From Cyclobacteriaceae bacterium (lineage in GTDB: Bacteria; Bacteroidota; Bacteroidia; Cytophagales; Cyclobacteriaceae), in assembly GCA_025808415.1 (NCBI GenBank), contig CP075525.1:690001-754000 (forward strand): 64,000 bases of DNA, read 5' to 3'. The position numbers were made by a program, and so were the translations under genes. The notes beneath the pieces were generated by a model. The model made no database searches and was not told where the DNA came from. It was given only the letters and a program-made list of their open reading frames with translations. Positions 46,712-56,743 of this stretch are shown piece after piece; within the stretch, counting starts at the first letter, position 1, and the number at the start of each line of letters is the position of its first letter.

Positions 46712-49279
46712 TTAGCGCGAGGCTCCACTGCTTAAAGTATGTCCATAGAATATGGCATTCATCAACATTTTATTGCTCCCAAACCAAAACGCGCGAAAGG
46801 CCAGGTTTTCCGTAAACCCGATTACACGACCTTGCCCGAGGGATGAACTCCCCGCAAAGGAGGCATTTTTTAATTTATCCAGGCTACCCTTGGTGATGTA
46901 CCCGCTAAGCAAAGGATTTGCCGTGAAAGCCCCCGGGTTTCCAAATGCACTTTTTGAACGTTCCATAAAGAGCGTCCCGCTTTTGAAAACCGGCAGACGT
47001 GAATTGGTGTATCCGTAAAACAACGGATGTGAAAGGTCGGCTTGTATTTCAAAAATGGCCCCACTCAACGCTTCGGCCCCCGCGGAGAATGCAATGTCGG
47101 CATAAGGCCTGGGTTTGGCAGGCTCATCTTTCTTCTCGTCTTTTTTCATTTCAAACTTTCCAAGGCCGGAGGCATTTAACCAGTTAAGAGCTGTTTTCAA
47201 TCCAATAATAACACCACCGTTTTGTACCCAGGTACGTAACCTTTCTTTAGCCGCATCATTTAAACTGGTGTACGTGCCTGTGCTCATAATAAGCGTGTTG
47301 TATTTATCGTAGTTGATGCGGTTGAATACGTCCATCGGAATAAGGCTAACCGGAATGTGGAAACGCGTGTCCAACAAATGCCAGATTTCCCCCGCATCCA
47401 GCGGGTTTATGCCATCGCCCACCAGCATGGCTATTTTAGGTTCGCGCAACACAGCAAAGTTACTGCTGCCCAAACTGAGCCCTTTATAATCTAACCCCGT
47501 GTTGAAGGCATATATATCGATGCCGTCTTCAGCGGCAATTTCTTTAACCAGGTATTCAACAAGGTCGTTGCTTTTATCCTGGATGCCTAACGGGATAAGG
47601 ATGGAGCCGGCAGAAAATTTTCGGCCATCGGGTAAGTGAAAATCGCCATTGGCTACCTTTACCCGTATGCCTTTACTGAGCAGGCGATACAAAGCACGCG
47701 GGGCATAGTATCCATAACTTTCAAATACGTAAGCGTAGTCGCTGGTGCCACCAACAATTTTTCCAACGGGCTTTTTGGTCGGGTCAAAGCGTTCGCCCTG
47801 AATGTTCGGGGAGGGTGTTTTTAATTCTTCATAATCCAACGCAAAAGCAAGCGGGAGTGTCCAACTGGAGATGTCATAAAACAGGCTGTCCTGAAAGGAG
47901 GTACGTTTTTCAAACATGGACTTGATCAACCGATATTGTTTTTGGTTGAGGGGCACCACATAGCTGCCCTCGCTTTCATAGCGCTTGCCGTTGATGGTTT
48001 GGCTACTGCTAAGTTTGAAAATCTCAATATCGTGCCGGGCAATAATTTCGGCAAAGTGAAAGCTGCGGTACTTATCCTGGTTCGATCCGAACACATACGC
48101 CTTCACCGGATCTTTAGTGGCCTCGGCCAGGTTGTTCTTGAAAAAGTCGCGTTGATAAATCAATAGCTCTTCACGCATAGCCTGCGAAGCTTCCAATGTT
48201 GAAAGGGCTGTAACGAACTGGTTTCGTACGGTGAAAGGAAACGTCAATACGCCATTGATGCTTTCCTGTGCATGGCCGCGTGAACTGGCTTGTTCAAACA
48301 GAATACCAATAGCCCCTTGTACATCGGGAAAGGTTGAACCCTTTCCGTAATAGAAATCATCGTAGCCTTCCTGAGTATAGTAAAGCGACCCGATTTTATC
48401 TAAAGCCTTGGCGTGGTATTCTCCGATTTTCCGTGTAAGGGTAAGGTTTTTCTCAGGGGTAAGCGGATGGTTGCGGGAGGGCACGCCCGGTTGGAAAAAG
48501 AACGTAGCGTTGGTACCCATTTCGTGATGATCGGTAAGCACCGTTGGTTTCCACAAATGAAATTGTTTGATGCGCGCCTGGCTTTCCGGTAATTGGGCTA
48601 CCAGCCAATCGCGGTTAAGGTCGAACCAATAATGGTTATATCGGCCGCCAGGCCAGGCTTCATTATGTTCAGTATCGTTGGGGTCTGTTGAGGTTTGTTT
48701 GCTTTTACGGGAGTTCACCCAACTGGAAAACCGCTGCAGGCCATCGGGGTTAAAGCTGGGATCGAACAGGATAACCACTTCGTCCAAAAGTTTTTCAATG
48801 GCTGCCCCCTGGGCTGCCGCCAGGTGGTAGGCAACGGCAAGGGCGGCATTGCTTCCACTGGCCTCGTTGCCATGTATACTGAAGCCCATGTACACCACAT
48901 TGGGCATGTTTTTTATGTCCAGGGTTCCGGACCGTGAGGGGTCTGTGAGTTGCACATGTTGCTGGCGTATTTCCTCAATGCGTTGGTGGTTTTTGGGGGA
49001 GGTGATGGTAAGCAGTAAAAGCGGCCGGGTTTCATAGGTGCGACCGGTTTCCTGTATGCTGATCCTGTCGGAGGCTGCCGCGAGGGCATACATGTAGTTG
49101 ACCAGCCGGTCGTGGGTAATGTGCCATTCGCCCACTTCGTGCCCGATGATTGATTTTGGGGTAGGTATACTTTGGTTATACGCTATGCCCTCGGGCAGGT
49201 AATAAGACAGGTCGGGTTGTGCCACAAGGCTACCGGCCGATAGTACAAGCAACAGGGAGGAGTAGTAAAAAAGCTTCAT
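46712..49279 (-). CDS. Exported M14-family zinc carboxypeptidase
   Basis: An 855-residue protein with a signal peptide (MKLFYYSSLLLVLSAGSLVA). The M14 zinc site is visible: His136 and Glu139 in SIHGNEASG, and His251/252 in TDHHEMG. Supporting motifs are FNPDG and LNRDW. A long C-terminal part (about 390-855) includes a domain near 610-710 resembling glutamine-amidotransferase-like folds often attached to these enzymes. It probably trims peptides or peptidoglycan in the periplasm. Confidence 0.88.
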   Translation of the reverse strand: MKLFYYSSLLLVLSAGSLVAQPDLSYYLPEGIAYNQSIPTPKSIIGHEVGEWHITHDRLVNYMYALAAASDRISIQETGRTYETRPLLLLTITSPKNHQRIEEIRQQHVQLTDPSRSGTLDIKNMPNVVYMGFSIHGNEASGSNAALAVAYHLAAAQGAAIEKLLDEVVILFDPSFNPDGLQRFSSWVNSRKSKQTSTDPNDTEHNEAWPGGRYNHYWFDLNRDWLVAQLPESQARIKQFHLWKPTVLTDHHEMGTNATFFFQPGVPSRNHPLTPEKNLTLTRKIGEYHAKALDKIGSLYYTQEGYDDFYYGKGSTFPDVQGAIGILFEQASSRGHAQESINGVLTFPFTVRNQFVTALSTLEASQAMREELLIYQRDFFKNNLAEATKDPVKAYVFGSNQDKYRSFHFAEIIARHDIEIFKLSSSQTINGKRYESEGSYVVPLNQKQYRLIKSMFEKRTSFQDSLFYDISSWTLPLAFALDYEELKTPSPNIQGERFDPTKKPVGKIVGGTSDYAYVFESYGYYAPRALYRLLSKGIRVKVANGDFHLPDGRKFSAGSILIPLGIQDKSNDLVEYLVKEIAAEDGIDIYAFNTGLDYKGLSLGSSNFAVLREPKIAMLVGDGINPLDAGEIWHLLDTRFHIPVSLIPMDVFNRINYDKYNTLIMSTGTYTSLNDAAKERLRTWVQNGGVIIGLKTALNWLNASGLGKFEMKKDEKKDEPAKPRPYADIAFSAGAEALSGAIFEIQADLSHPLFYGYTNSRLPVFKSGTLFMERSKSAFGNPGAFTANPLLSGYITKGSLDKLKNASFAGSSSLGQGRVIGFTENLAFRAFWFGSNKMLMNAIFYGHTLSSGASR

Positions 49280-49442
49280 AGGAAAACGGGTTTATCGTTT
49301 GAAATAGAGCAAATGGCCTGTGTTTTACCAAGCCTTTTAACCACATTTTTACAAGCGGCCAATGCCGGGGCTGTTAATTAATTGTGAATAAAATTGTGGA
49401 AAGATTTAAAGCGCATTTAAAACCACATCCGGTAAATCGGGA

Positions 49443-49450
49443 TAATTTTG
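49443..49450 (+). promoter_or_regulatory. Putative -7 box of the TonB receptor operon
   Basis: TAATTTTG matches TAnnTTTG. TTTA at 49416-49419, 23 bases before, is a weak -33 candidate. The ATG is 33 bases downstream. The rest of the 200-base divergent gap shows no gene. Confidence 0.5.
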
Positions 49451-49483
49451 TTGCCCCATGATAAACAACTTAAATCCAAATCT

Positions 49484-52400
49484 ATGAGGAGAATTTTACT
49501 ACTCGCAACCCTTGCGCTTACGGCCTGTTTCGGGGCTTTTGCACAGGGGGTTACTACTGCCTCCATGACAGGCGTAGTTAAAGACACTAAGGGAGAAGTT
49601 ATCCCTGGTGCCAACGTTGTTGCTTTACACGTACCTTCTGGCACTCAATATGGTGCCGCTTCACGCGCGGATGGTTACTATAACTTTCCGGCTATGCGTG
49701 TTGGGGGACCGTACACGGTTACCGTAACCTTCGTAGGTTACAAGGAACAAAAGCAAGAGAATGTTTACCTGCAGCTTGGTCAAACCTTGGTCCTAAGCTT
49801 TGTGCTCATTGATGAGGCCACGCAATTGTCAGAGGTTGTTGTTACAGCGACAAAGGATGCAGTACTAAACTCCGATAAAATAGGTACTTCATCAAACTTT
49901 AGTACCAATGACATCCAGCGGCTTCCATCAATTGGTCGGGATTTTCGGGATATCACCCGCTTAACACCTCAGGCAGGGGGTAGCTCTTTCTCATTTGGTG
50001 GAAGGAGTAACCTCTATAACAACTTGACCATCGATGGCGCGACAGTAAATAATGTATTTGGTCTAAACCCGCTTCCGGCAGGTCAGTCAAATACAACTCC
50101 CTTCAGCTTGGATGCAATCCAGGAATTAACCGTTTCGCTATCACCTTATGATGTACGCCAGGGCAATTTTACTGGTGCAGGTATTAGCGCGGTAACACGA
50201 AGCGGAACAAATGAATTAAGTGGCTCGGCATATTATTTTTTCCGAAATGAGAGTATGGCGGGTAAAAAGGTTGAGGGTCAAGAGATCCCAATTCCCAATT
50301 TCAAGGCTTCAAACTATGGGGTTAGGTTAGGTGGCCCAATTATTAAAAATAAAGCTTTCTTCTTTGCTAACATTGAATGGGAGCAGCGTACCGATCCATT
50401 TTACACAAACCCGGTAAGGGCAAATAAGAGTGAATCAACGGTTGGGCGGACGCAAGCAACAGATGATAATGATCCTGAAACCGGTTTGGCTGGTCTTCGT
50501 CAGTTTTTAATAGACAATTACAACTATGACCCAGGGGTGTATAAGGACTTTAACCGCGAGAATAATAGCCTCCGCTATGTGGTTCGTTTCGATTACAACT
50601 TGAGTAAAAACCATAAGCTTACTGTTCGAGGAAATGTAACCAATGCATTTCAAGATGTGCCTCCTAGTGGATCAGGTGGTTTTGTGGGTGGCCCTCCGGG
50701 TGGTCGTGGTAATAACAATAACGTACTTTCATTCTCCTCATCGTACTACCGGATTAATAATAATCAATATTCTGTCACAGCCGAACTTAACTCCATGCTT
50801 GGTGAAGGAAAGTACTCAAACAACCTGGTAGTAGGGTACAGTGCCTTCCGGGATTTCCGTGAAAATGCCGGTGGCTTGGCAGTACCGGATTTCCCTATGG
50901 TTGATATTATTGGCCCCAACGGTCAAATGTTGACTTCTTTTGGGCCTGATCCATTTACGAAAAACAACCTGCTTAATCAGGATGTAATACAGATCAACAA
51001 TAACTTTTCCATTTATAAAAAGAACCATGTGATAACCATTGGAACAGCTAATGAGTTGTACACATTTAAGAACAGGTTTACTGCATTGGTAAATGGAGTT
51101 TACCGATACAATAGCCTTTCTGATTTTTATGCCGATGCAACCGCGGCTACGACTGCTTCAGCAAGGCCATCGCAGTATACAATTCAATATATAGCAGTTC
51201 CGGGAGGCCCTGATGCATCGGCTGTGGAATGGTCAGCTTTACAGCTTGGCTTTTTTGCCCAAGATGAGTACACGGGCATTAATAAGGTAAAAATTACCGG
51301 AGGTTTGCGAGTGGATATTCCTACCTATCTTACTGTTTTGCCTGTGAACAATTATGTTAACCGCCTTGACTTTAATGGTGAACAGTTACGTGTTGGAGGT
51401 TGGCCCCAGGTAAGGCCTTTATGGTCACCTCGAGTAGGTATCAATTGGGATGTTAACGGTGACCGTTCAACTCAAATCCGCGGTGGTACCGGGGTGCTTA
51501 CAGGTCGGGTGCCATTCGTATGGCTATCCAATGCGGTTAGCAATAATGGATTATTCTTTGGACAGTTCAATTCAGCAAACGTACCGTTTGATTTAACCGG
51601 AGACGGATTCCCTTACAATTTTTCAACGACTCCTTATGCGGCTACACCCGAACAGTTTGCTGATCTAAATGCTGGCCAACCTGCACTTATCACAAATCCG
51701 CTTGATCGGAATTTTGGTCGTCCGGCAGTAGTTGCTGGTGTAAATACCTTGGTTAAGGATTTCCGGTTCCCTCAAGTGTGGCGTAGCAATGTTGCCATCG
51801 ATCAAAAATTACCTTTTGGCATAGTTGGAACGCTTGAATTTATCCTCACAAAAGACATCAATGCAGTATATATCCGTGACGCGAACATCGCTCCGGCTGT
51901 AGCTAAACTAAATGGGGATGGACGGCCGTTGTTTGGTGCTGTGCCCGGCAACACAACTTTAGATCGTGCAATTATTGCTAATGATAGGCGCGTTCAAGGT
52001 GACGTGAGCCAGGCATTGGTGCTTGATAACACCAACAAAGGCCATCAGTGGAGCATAACAACTCAGTTTAGGAAAAGCTTCAGCAGAGACTTTGAATTAT
52101 CGGTAGCTTATACCTATACTGATGCACGAGAAGTCAACCCGCAAAGCGCGTCAACAGCAGGAAGTATTTTCAGCTCTCAAGCTCATGTAAACGGACCTAA
52201 TAGCCCTGAGTTATCCTACGCTGGTACGCTTACTCCTCATAGGGTGATTGCTTATGGTTCCTATAGGAAAGAGTATGCAAGGTACTTTGCGTCAACGTTA
52301 GGGTTTAGTCTGGAAGCCCGGTCGGGCAATAATTTCTCGTACACGTATCAGGGCGACCCGAACAGTGATGGTATAGCCGGTAATGATCTGATTTACATTC

Positions 52401-52927
52401 CCAGAAACAAATCAGAAATCGTATTGAGCACAGGTAGTGCCAATGATACCCGTTCACTTGATGAAATATGGAACCAATTGGATAGCTACATTAGCCAGGA
52501 TAAATATCTCAATAGCCGCAGGGGGCAGTTTGCTGAACGAAACGGTGCAATCGCCCCGTGGGTTAATTTCCTAAGCTTAAACTTCCTTCAGGATTTTTAT
52601 GTGGATGTAAGGGGTAAACGTAATACGCTTCAATTTTCTGCTAATGTGGAGAATTTCCTTAATATGCTGAATTCCGACTGGGGTGTTATTAAGAACCCGG
52701 CTCGTACACAAGTAATTCGCTTTTTAGGTTTCGAAACTCCGCACACAGCAGGTACAGTAACTAGCCCGGTAGATGGAAATGGAAATCCATGGTCAGCTAC
52801 CACTGGAAAGCCTGTTTATACCTTCGATACTAATGCAGATGGCACTCCATTAAGCAACTCCTACATCCCTTTGCAAACCGTAGGCGGTCGTTGGCAGGTT
52901 CAGTTTGGTTTCCGTTATATTTTTTAA
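49484..52927 (+). CDS. Oar-like TonB-dependent receptor with carboxypeptidase-regulatory domain
   Basis: A 1147-residue outer membrane receptor. The order is signal peptide (MRRILLLATLALTACFGAFA), a CarboxypepD_reg-like domain (about 25-105, VTTASMTGVVKDTKGEVIPG), plug (about 110-240, SEVVVTATK, then FGGRSNLYNNLTIDG), and a barrel ending in an aromatic strand (QFGFRYIF). It resembles Oar of Myxococcus rather than SusC, and no SusD gene follows. It begins an operon with a DUF4397 and a fasciclin lipoprotein, so the substrate or cargo may involve surface proteins. The ATG at 49484 fits the signal peptide. Confidence 0.88.
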   Translation: MRRILLLATLALTACFGAFAQGVTTASMTGVVKDTKGEVIPGANVVALHVPSGTQYGAASRADGYYNFPAMRVGGPYTVTVTFVGYKEQKQENVYLQLGQTLVLSFVLIDEATQLSEVVVTATKDAVLNSDKIGTSSNFSTNDIQRLPSIGRDFRDITRLTPQAGGSSFSFGGRSNLYNNLTIDGATVNNVFGLNPLPAGQSNTTPFSLDAIQELTVSLSPYDVRQGNFTGAGISAVTRSGTNELSGSAYYFFRNESMAGKKVEGQEIPIPNFKASNYGVRLGGPIIKNKAFFFANIEWEQRTDPFYTNPVRANKSESTVGRTQATDDNDPETGLAGLRQFLIDNYNYDPGVYKDFNRENNSLRYVVRFDYNLSKNHKLTVRGNVTNAFQDVPPSGSGGFVGGPPGGRGNNNNVLSFSSSYYRINNNQYSVTAELNSMLGEGKYSNNLVVGYSAFRDFRENAGGLAVPDFPMVDIIGPNGQMLTSFGPDPFTKNNLLNQDVIQINNNFSIYKKNHVITIGTANELYTFKNRFTALVNGVYRYNSLSDFYADATAATTASARPSQYTIQYIAVPGGPDASAVEWSALQLGFFAQDEYTGINKVKITGGLRVDIPTYLTVLPVNNYVNRLDFNGEQLRVGGWPQVRPLWSPRVGINWDVNGDRSTQIRGGTGVLTGRVPFVWLSNAVSNNGLFFGQFNSANVPFDLTGDGFPYNFSTTPYAATPEQFADLNAGQPALITNPLDRNFGRPAVVAGVNTLVKDFRFPQVWRSNVAIDQKLPFGIVGTLEFILTKDINAVYIRDANIAPAVAKLNGDGRPLFGAVPGNTTLDRAIIANDRRVQGDVSQALVLDNTNKGHQWSITTQFRKSFSRDFELSVAYTYTDAREVNPQSASTAGSIFSSQAHVNGPNSPELSYAGTLTPHRVIAYGSYRKEYARYFASTLGFSLEARSGNNFSYTYQGDPNSDGIAGNDLIYIPRNKSEIVLSTGSANDTRSLDEIWNQLDSYISQDKYLNSRRGQFAERNGAIAPWVNFLSLNFLQDFYVDVRGKRNTLQFSANVENFLNMLNSDWGVIKNPARTQVIRFLGFETPHTAGTVTSPVDGNGNPWSATTGKPVYTFDTNADGTPLSNSYIPLQTVGGRWQVQFGFRYIF

Positions 52928-52939
52928 GCACTACAGTTA

Positions 52940-54004
52940 ATGAAAAAAATTATGACAAATTATATAAACCTGAAAAACCTGGCTAAAGCGAGTGTTTTTT
53001 CAATTGCAGCATTGTGGTCTTGTGAAGATCCTGAATACATAACTGCGGTACCGAATCCGCAACCATCAGGTTTTAGCGCTAACTTTCTTTTTGTAAATGT
53101 TGCGCCTGGTTCACCTTCCTTGGATATGCACATTAATAATTCTAAAACCGGGGCCAGTGCAGATTTTGGTACCGGACAAAGCGGCTACACAACTGTAACG
53201 ATAACCTCGGGCGGTGCCGGAGGTTTTACTGCCAATACAAATATCCGAGCCAAGGCAACCTCCGGGACTATTGGTGGTGTTCTTGGTTCGAATGACGTTA
53301 TCTATAGGGCAGGAAATAATAACACGAATAACTTTGCTGCTGTTAACGGGGCACGTTATTCACTTTTCGCCTTAGATTCTATTTCACGACCGCGTCCGGC
53401 CCGTACGTTAAATGCACAAAACTTTGGTGACACAACTTTTTTTAATCCTTCATCCGGAGGTTATATTTCAGTTGTACAAAAGGCTGCACTTTCACCTGCT
53501 CAGCGGGCTAAATTGGTGCCCATTGGAATAGTTCCGCTTGGTGCCAGCGATCCGGGTGGTGTTCGTTTTTATTTGGTGCGTGATATCTACCCAACCTTTG
53601 CCGCTGGAAATACTACACAATCAGGTATCAGGTTGGTGCAGGCCTCACCGCGAAATACTACTGATGGACTTTGGGTGCGGTTAAATCCAGTCTCAACAGG
53701 TTCAATCATTTCACTTGGAGCTAACGTGCCCTACATACTTGGTTTCCCTGCCTTTAGCCCAACAGTTGGTTCACGTACTGTAACGGGTACAGGTGTAAAC
53801 TTCACCCTGCAGAATACCAACATTGCCAGTGTTCCTAATCAGTACCGCGTAGAAGTAGCTAAAGATGCTGCTTTTACAAACATCATTCATACCAGCGAAC
53901 CTGTTCAATTCTTGGTTGACAAAGTATATACAGTAGTAATTCGCGGCATCGAAGGTGGCACTGGTAACAGGGCACTTGGCGCCACTGTTGTTCAACACAA
54001 TTAA
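52940..54004 (+). CDS. DUF4397-domain lipoprotein
   Basis: A 354-residue protein whose N-terminus has a hydrophobic stretch and lipobox (SIAALWSCEDP, Cys28). It contains DUF4397-type beta domains (about 45-240: FVNVAPGSPSLDMHIN, RYSLFALDSI, VRFYLVRDIYP). Probably surface-anchored. It starts 12 bases after the TonB receptor gene and precedes the fasciclin gene by 11, so the three form one operon. The role of DUF4397 is not known to me. Confidence 0.78.
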   Translation: MKKIMTNYINLKNLAKASVFSIAALWSCEDPEYITAVPNPQPSGFSANFLFVNVAPGSPSLDMHINNSKTGASADFGTGQSGYTTVTITSGGAGGFTANTNIRAKATSGTIGGVLGSNDVIYRAGNNNTNNFAAVNGARYSLFALDSISRPRPARTLNAQNFGDTTFFNPSSGGYISVVQKAALSPAQRAKLVPIGIVPLGASDPGGVRFYLVRDIYPTFAAGNTTQSGIRLVQASPRNTTDGLWVRLNPVSTGSIISLGANVPYILGFPAFSPTVGSRTVTGTGVNFTLQNTNIASVPNQYRVEVAKDAAFTNIIHTSEPVQFLVDKVYTVVIRGIEGGTGNRALGATVVQHN

Positions 54005-54015
54005 TTTTAAAAGCC

Positions 54016-55131
54016 ATGAAGAGATATCTAAATCTATATTCTTTTGTCGCGGTTCTTGCCTTTAGTGGCATTTTAGCTGCGTGCTCTGAGTTTGAACAAC
54101 CTGAACCAGCCAGTGGGCCTACAATTGTTCAGGTAGCCTCAACAAATCCTGATTTGAATATTTTGTTTGCTGCCTTAAATAAAACTGGACTGGCGCGTTC
54201 GTACAACAATGTGAATTCGGGTAATTTTACTGTTTTTGCACCTCACGATAGTGCCTTCACAGTATTTTTCAGGGGAGCTTTAAACCAGCCAGCCTGGGAT
54301 GAAATAGATGTAATCAACTACATCAATAATACCATGAGCACAACATCAACGGTTAATATTGCAACGTTAACTTCCCGTTTAAACTATCACATTTTCAGTA
54401 GTGAGGTTGTCGCTTCTCAAATATCTGGAAGGCAGGTCTTCACCACCCAACAAGGTGGTAGGCTTTCCATTTCAAAAGTTGGTTCGCAGGTGCTTTTGAA
54501 TGCAAACAATGCCGGTACCGGTGCTGGAAATGGCGCAAAAGTGATAACCACGAATATAGATGCTTCGAATGGCGTAATCCACACAGTTAACAAAGTGTTG
54601 AACCCGGTTACTACTGCAAGTGCATTAGCCAGTTTAGGCATCAGTATAAATTACGGCACCAACCCACCAACGATTACTCCGTCATTAGCCGCAGCTGAAG
54701 CTGCTGCTGATGGAAATGCGGCAGATTTTGACATATTGGTTTATGCCATAGTTAAAGGTGAAATGGCTACAACATTGCTTCCTAATTCATCTCCTCTTCC
54801 CGATTTTACCATTTTTACAGCTAATGACGGGCGGTGGCTTGCTGCTCTTTCAGCTGCTACAGAGGCAGATGCTATCGCAGCATTAAAGGCAATGTCTGTA
54901 ACTGAAGTCGCTAACATGGTTAAAAATCAGATTGTTGCAGGAAGGGTATTGTCTACTGATTTAACCAACGGACAAACCGTAAATACGCTTTTGGCGGGTA
55001 AGTCTTTTACTATAAATATTTCAGGGGCTACTGTAACATTAAACGATGGAGCAAACAACCCTGATGTTACCACGGCAAACATTTTAACCAATGCCGGGGT
55101 ATTGCACCGTATTGATGATGTTTTAAAATAA
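54016..55131 (+). CDS. Fasciclin (FAS1) domain lipoprotein
   Basis: A 371-residue lipoprotein (ILAACSEF, Cys23). It carries two FAS1 domains, about residues 38-200 (ILFAALNKTGL, NFTVFAPHDSAFT, ASNGVIHTVNKVLNP) and about 235-371 (FTIFTANDGRWL, ILTNAGVLHRIDDVLK). FAS1 domains mediate adhesion. The mature protein is probably on the cell surface. It ends the operon with a strong terminator. Confidence 0.88.
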   Translation: MKRYLNLYSFVAVLAFSGILAACSEFEQPEPASGPTIVQVASTNPDLNILFAALNKTGLARSYNNVNSGNFTVFAPHDSAFTVFFRGALNQPAWDEIDVINYINNTMSTTSTVNIATLTSRLNYHIFSSEVVASQISGRQVFTTQQGGRLSISKVGSQVLLNANNAGTGAGNGAKVITTNIDASNGVIHTVNKVLNPVTTASALASLGISINYGTNPPTITPSLAAAEAAADGNAADFDILVYAIVKGEMATTLLPNSSPLPDFTIFTANDGRWLAALSAATEADAIAALKAMSVTEVANMVKNQIVAGRVLSTDLTNGQTVNTLLAGKSFTINISGATVTLNDGANNPDVTTANILTNAGVLHRIDDVLK

Positions 55132-55148
55132 TTGTTGCCATTGCATGC

Positions 55149-55178
55149 AAAAGAGGCCCTTTGGGGCCTCTTTTATTT
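55149..55178 (+). terminator. Terminator of the receptor operon
   Basis: AAAAGAGGCCC and GGGCCTCTTTT form an 11-bp stem with a TTTG loop and a T-rich tail. Confidence 0.92.
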
Positions 55179-55208
55179 TACCCCCATAATGCCTATTTTC
55201 AATGAGCT

Positions 55209-56639
55209 ATGCAGCTCTATAAAAGGCTTGTTTTTTCCCTTGTTTTCATAGGTTCGTTTCTTTCGTGCAACCGTTTTGCCCGCCAAAAACCGGAGCATGA
55301 TCCTTTGGTATCCATCGACCTTCAGGAGATTAAAGAACGGGGGTTCATTAATGCCCTGGTGGATAACAACTCATTCAGCTATTTCATTTACAAAGGCCGT
55401 TCAATGGGGTATGAGTATGAACTGCTTAAACTATTGGCCGATCATTTACAGGTTGACCTTCGCATACGGGTCACCTCAGGCATTGAACGGGCTATAGAAC
55501 AATTGAATAAGGGAGAAGGCGATATTCTTGCCTTTCCGCTTACGGTAACCAAAGAAAGAACCAAAAAAGTAAGCTTCACCAATCCTCAATTTGATTCATA
55601 CCAGGTGCTGGTGCAGCGCAAGCCGGAAAACTGGCGCCAGCTCACGCGCGATCAGTTAAATGCACAACTCATCCGCAAGCCCTCACAGCTTATCGGCAAA
55701 GAAGTATATGTAATGCCGGGTTCCAGTTTCGCGCAACGTTTGCAACATCTTTCTGAAGAGGTTGGGGGCGAGATTATTGCCCGGCACGATAGTACCAATG
55801 CCGAAACAGAAAATTTAATTAGGGCAGTAGCTTTAGGTGAAATTGATTACACGATTACCGATAACATTATTGCCCGTGTAAATGCAGCCTATTACAACAA
55901 CCTGGATGTTGAGACTATCATCAGCTTGCCGCAAACCATTGCCTGGGCCGTACGGAAAAACTCTCCGGAATTGGAAGGGGCAATAAATGAATGGCTCATA
56001 AAAGTAAAGAAGGAACCTACGTTTATGGTAATTTTTAACCGGTACTTTAACAGCCCACGAACATCTATCATACGGCTTACCAGCGATTACTCTTCGTTGG
56101 CGGGTAATAAAATATCGCCTTTTGATGAACTGATAAAGGAGGGTGCCACAGAGTTGGGTTGGGACTGGCGCTTATTGGCCGCGATTATCTATCAGGAGTC
56201 GCGATTTGATCCACAAGGTGAATCGTGGGCCGGGGCGAAAGGATTGATGCAACTCATGCCTGAAACGGCCAAACGATTTGGGGTTAATGATCCTGAAAAC
56301 CCACGCCAAAGTTTACGTGGTGGCGTGCGGTTTTTAAAGCATCTGGATAAGTATTGGTCGAAGGATATAGCCGATCAGGATGAGCGCTTAAAATTTGTAC
56401 TGGCCTCGTACAATGCCGGACTAACGCATATTATCGATGCCCGTAAGCTCGCTGTGAAATATGAAGAGGACCCAACTTCGTGGGCTGTTGTGGAGTCGTA
56501 TCTGTTAAAAAAATCAAATCCAAAATATTATCGCGACCCGGTGGTTATAGCGGGCTATTGTAAGTGCGAAGAACCAGTAAATTATATCAAAGCAATTTTA
56601 AGCCGCTACGAAGAGTATAAGCTTTTGATTACGGCATGA
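55209..56639 (+). CDS. mltF: Membrane-bound lytic murein transglycosylase F
   Basis: MltF cleaves peptidoglycan glycan strands with formation of anhydromuramic ends. The 476-residue lipoprotein (FLSC, Cys20) has a periplasmic solute-binding (SBP_bac_3) domain at about 35-280 and an SLT catalytic domain at about 300-476. The catalytic Glu330 is in IIYQESRFDPQG, followed by AGAKGLMQLMPETA and LASYNAGLTHI, all standard. It is monocistronic, following the terminator. Confidence 0.92.
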   Translation: MQLYKRLVFSLVFIGSFLSCNRFARQKPEHDPLVSIDLQEIKERGFINALVDNNSFSYFIYKGRSMGYEYELLKLLADHLQVDLRIRVTSGIERAIEQLNKGEGDILAFPLTVTKERTKKVSFTNPQFDSYQVLVQRKPENWRQLTRDQLNAQLIRKPSQLIGKEVYVMPGSSFAQRLQHLSEEVGGEIIARHDSTNAETENLIRAVALGEIDYTITDNIIARVNAAYYNNLDVETIISLPQTIAWAVRKNSPELEGAINEWLIKVKKEPTFMVIFNRYFNSPRTSIIRLTSDYSSLAGNKISPFDELIKEGATELGWDWRLLAAIIYQESRFDPQGESWAGAKGLMQLMPETAKRFGVNDPENPRQSLRGGVRFLKHLDKYWSKDIADQDERLKFVLASYNAGLTHIIDARKLAVKYEEDPTSWAVVESYLLKKSNPKYYRDPVVIAGYCKCEEPVNYIKAILSRYEEYKLLITA

Positions 56640-56641
56640 AA

Positions 56642-56686
56642 ACCTCACCCCTAACCCCTCTCCTGCAGGAGCCTGCAGGAGAGGGG
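56642..56686. repeat. Palindromic intergenic repeat
   Basis: CCCCTCTCCTGCAGG (56655-56669), two bases, then CCTGCAGGAGAGGGG (56672-56686): a perfect 15-bp inverted repeat. It is preceded by CCTCACCCCTAA (56643-56654), a flank known from dispersed palindromic elements in many bacteria. It may also act as a terminator for mltF, but no T run follows. Confidence 0.7.
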
Positions 56687-56743
56687 AATCATAATTCGTT
56701 CAAGTTGACAAAGTTTGGTTTGGTGTTAGCGTGACCGGAGCGA

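Noticed and set aside
49280..49483. SusC/SusD-type polysaccharide utilisation locus
   Set aside because: The receptor is followed by DUF4397 and FAS1 proteins; no SusD or glycoside hydrolase is present.
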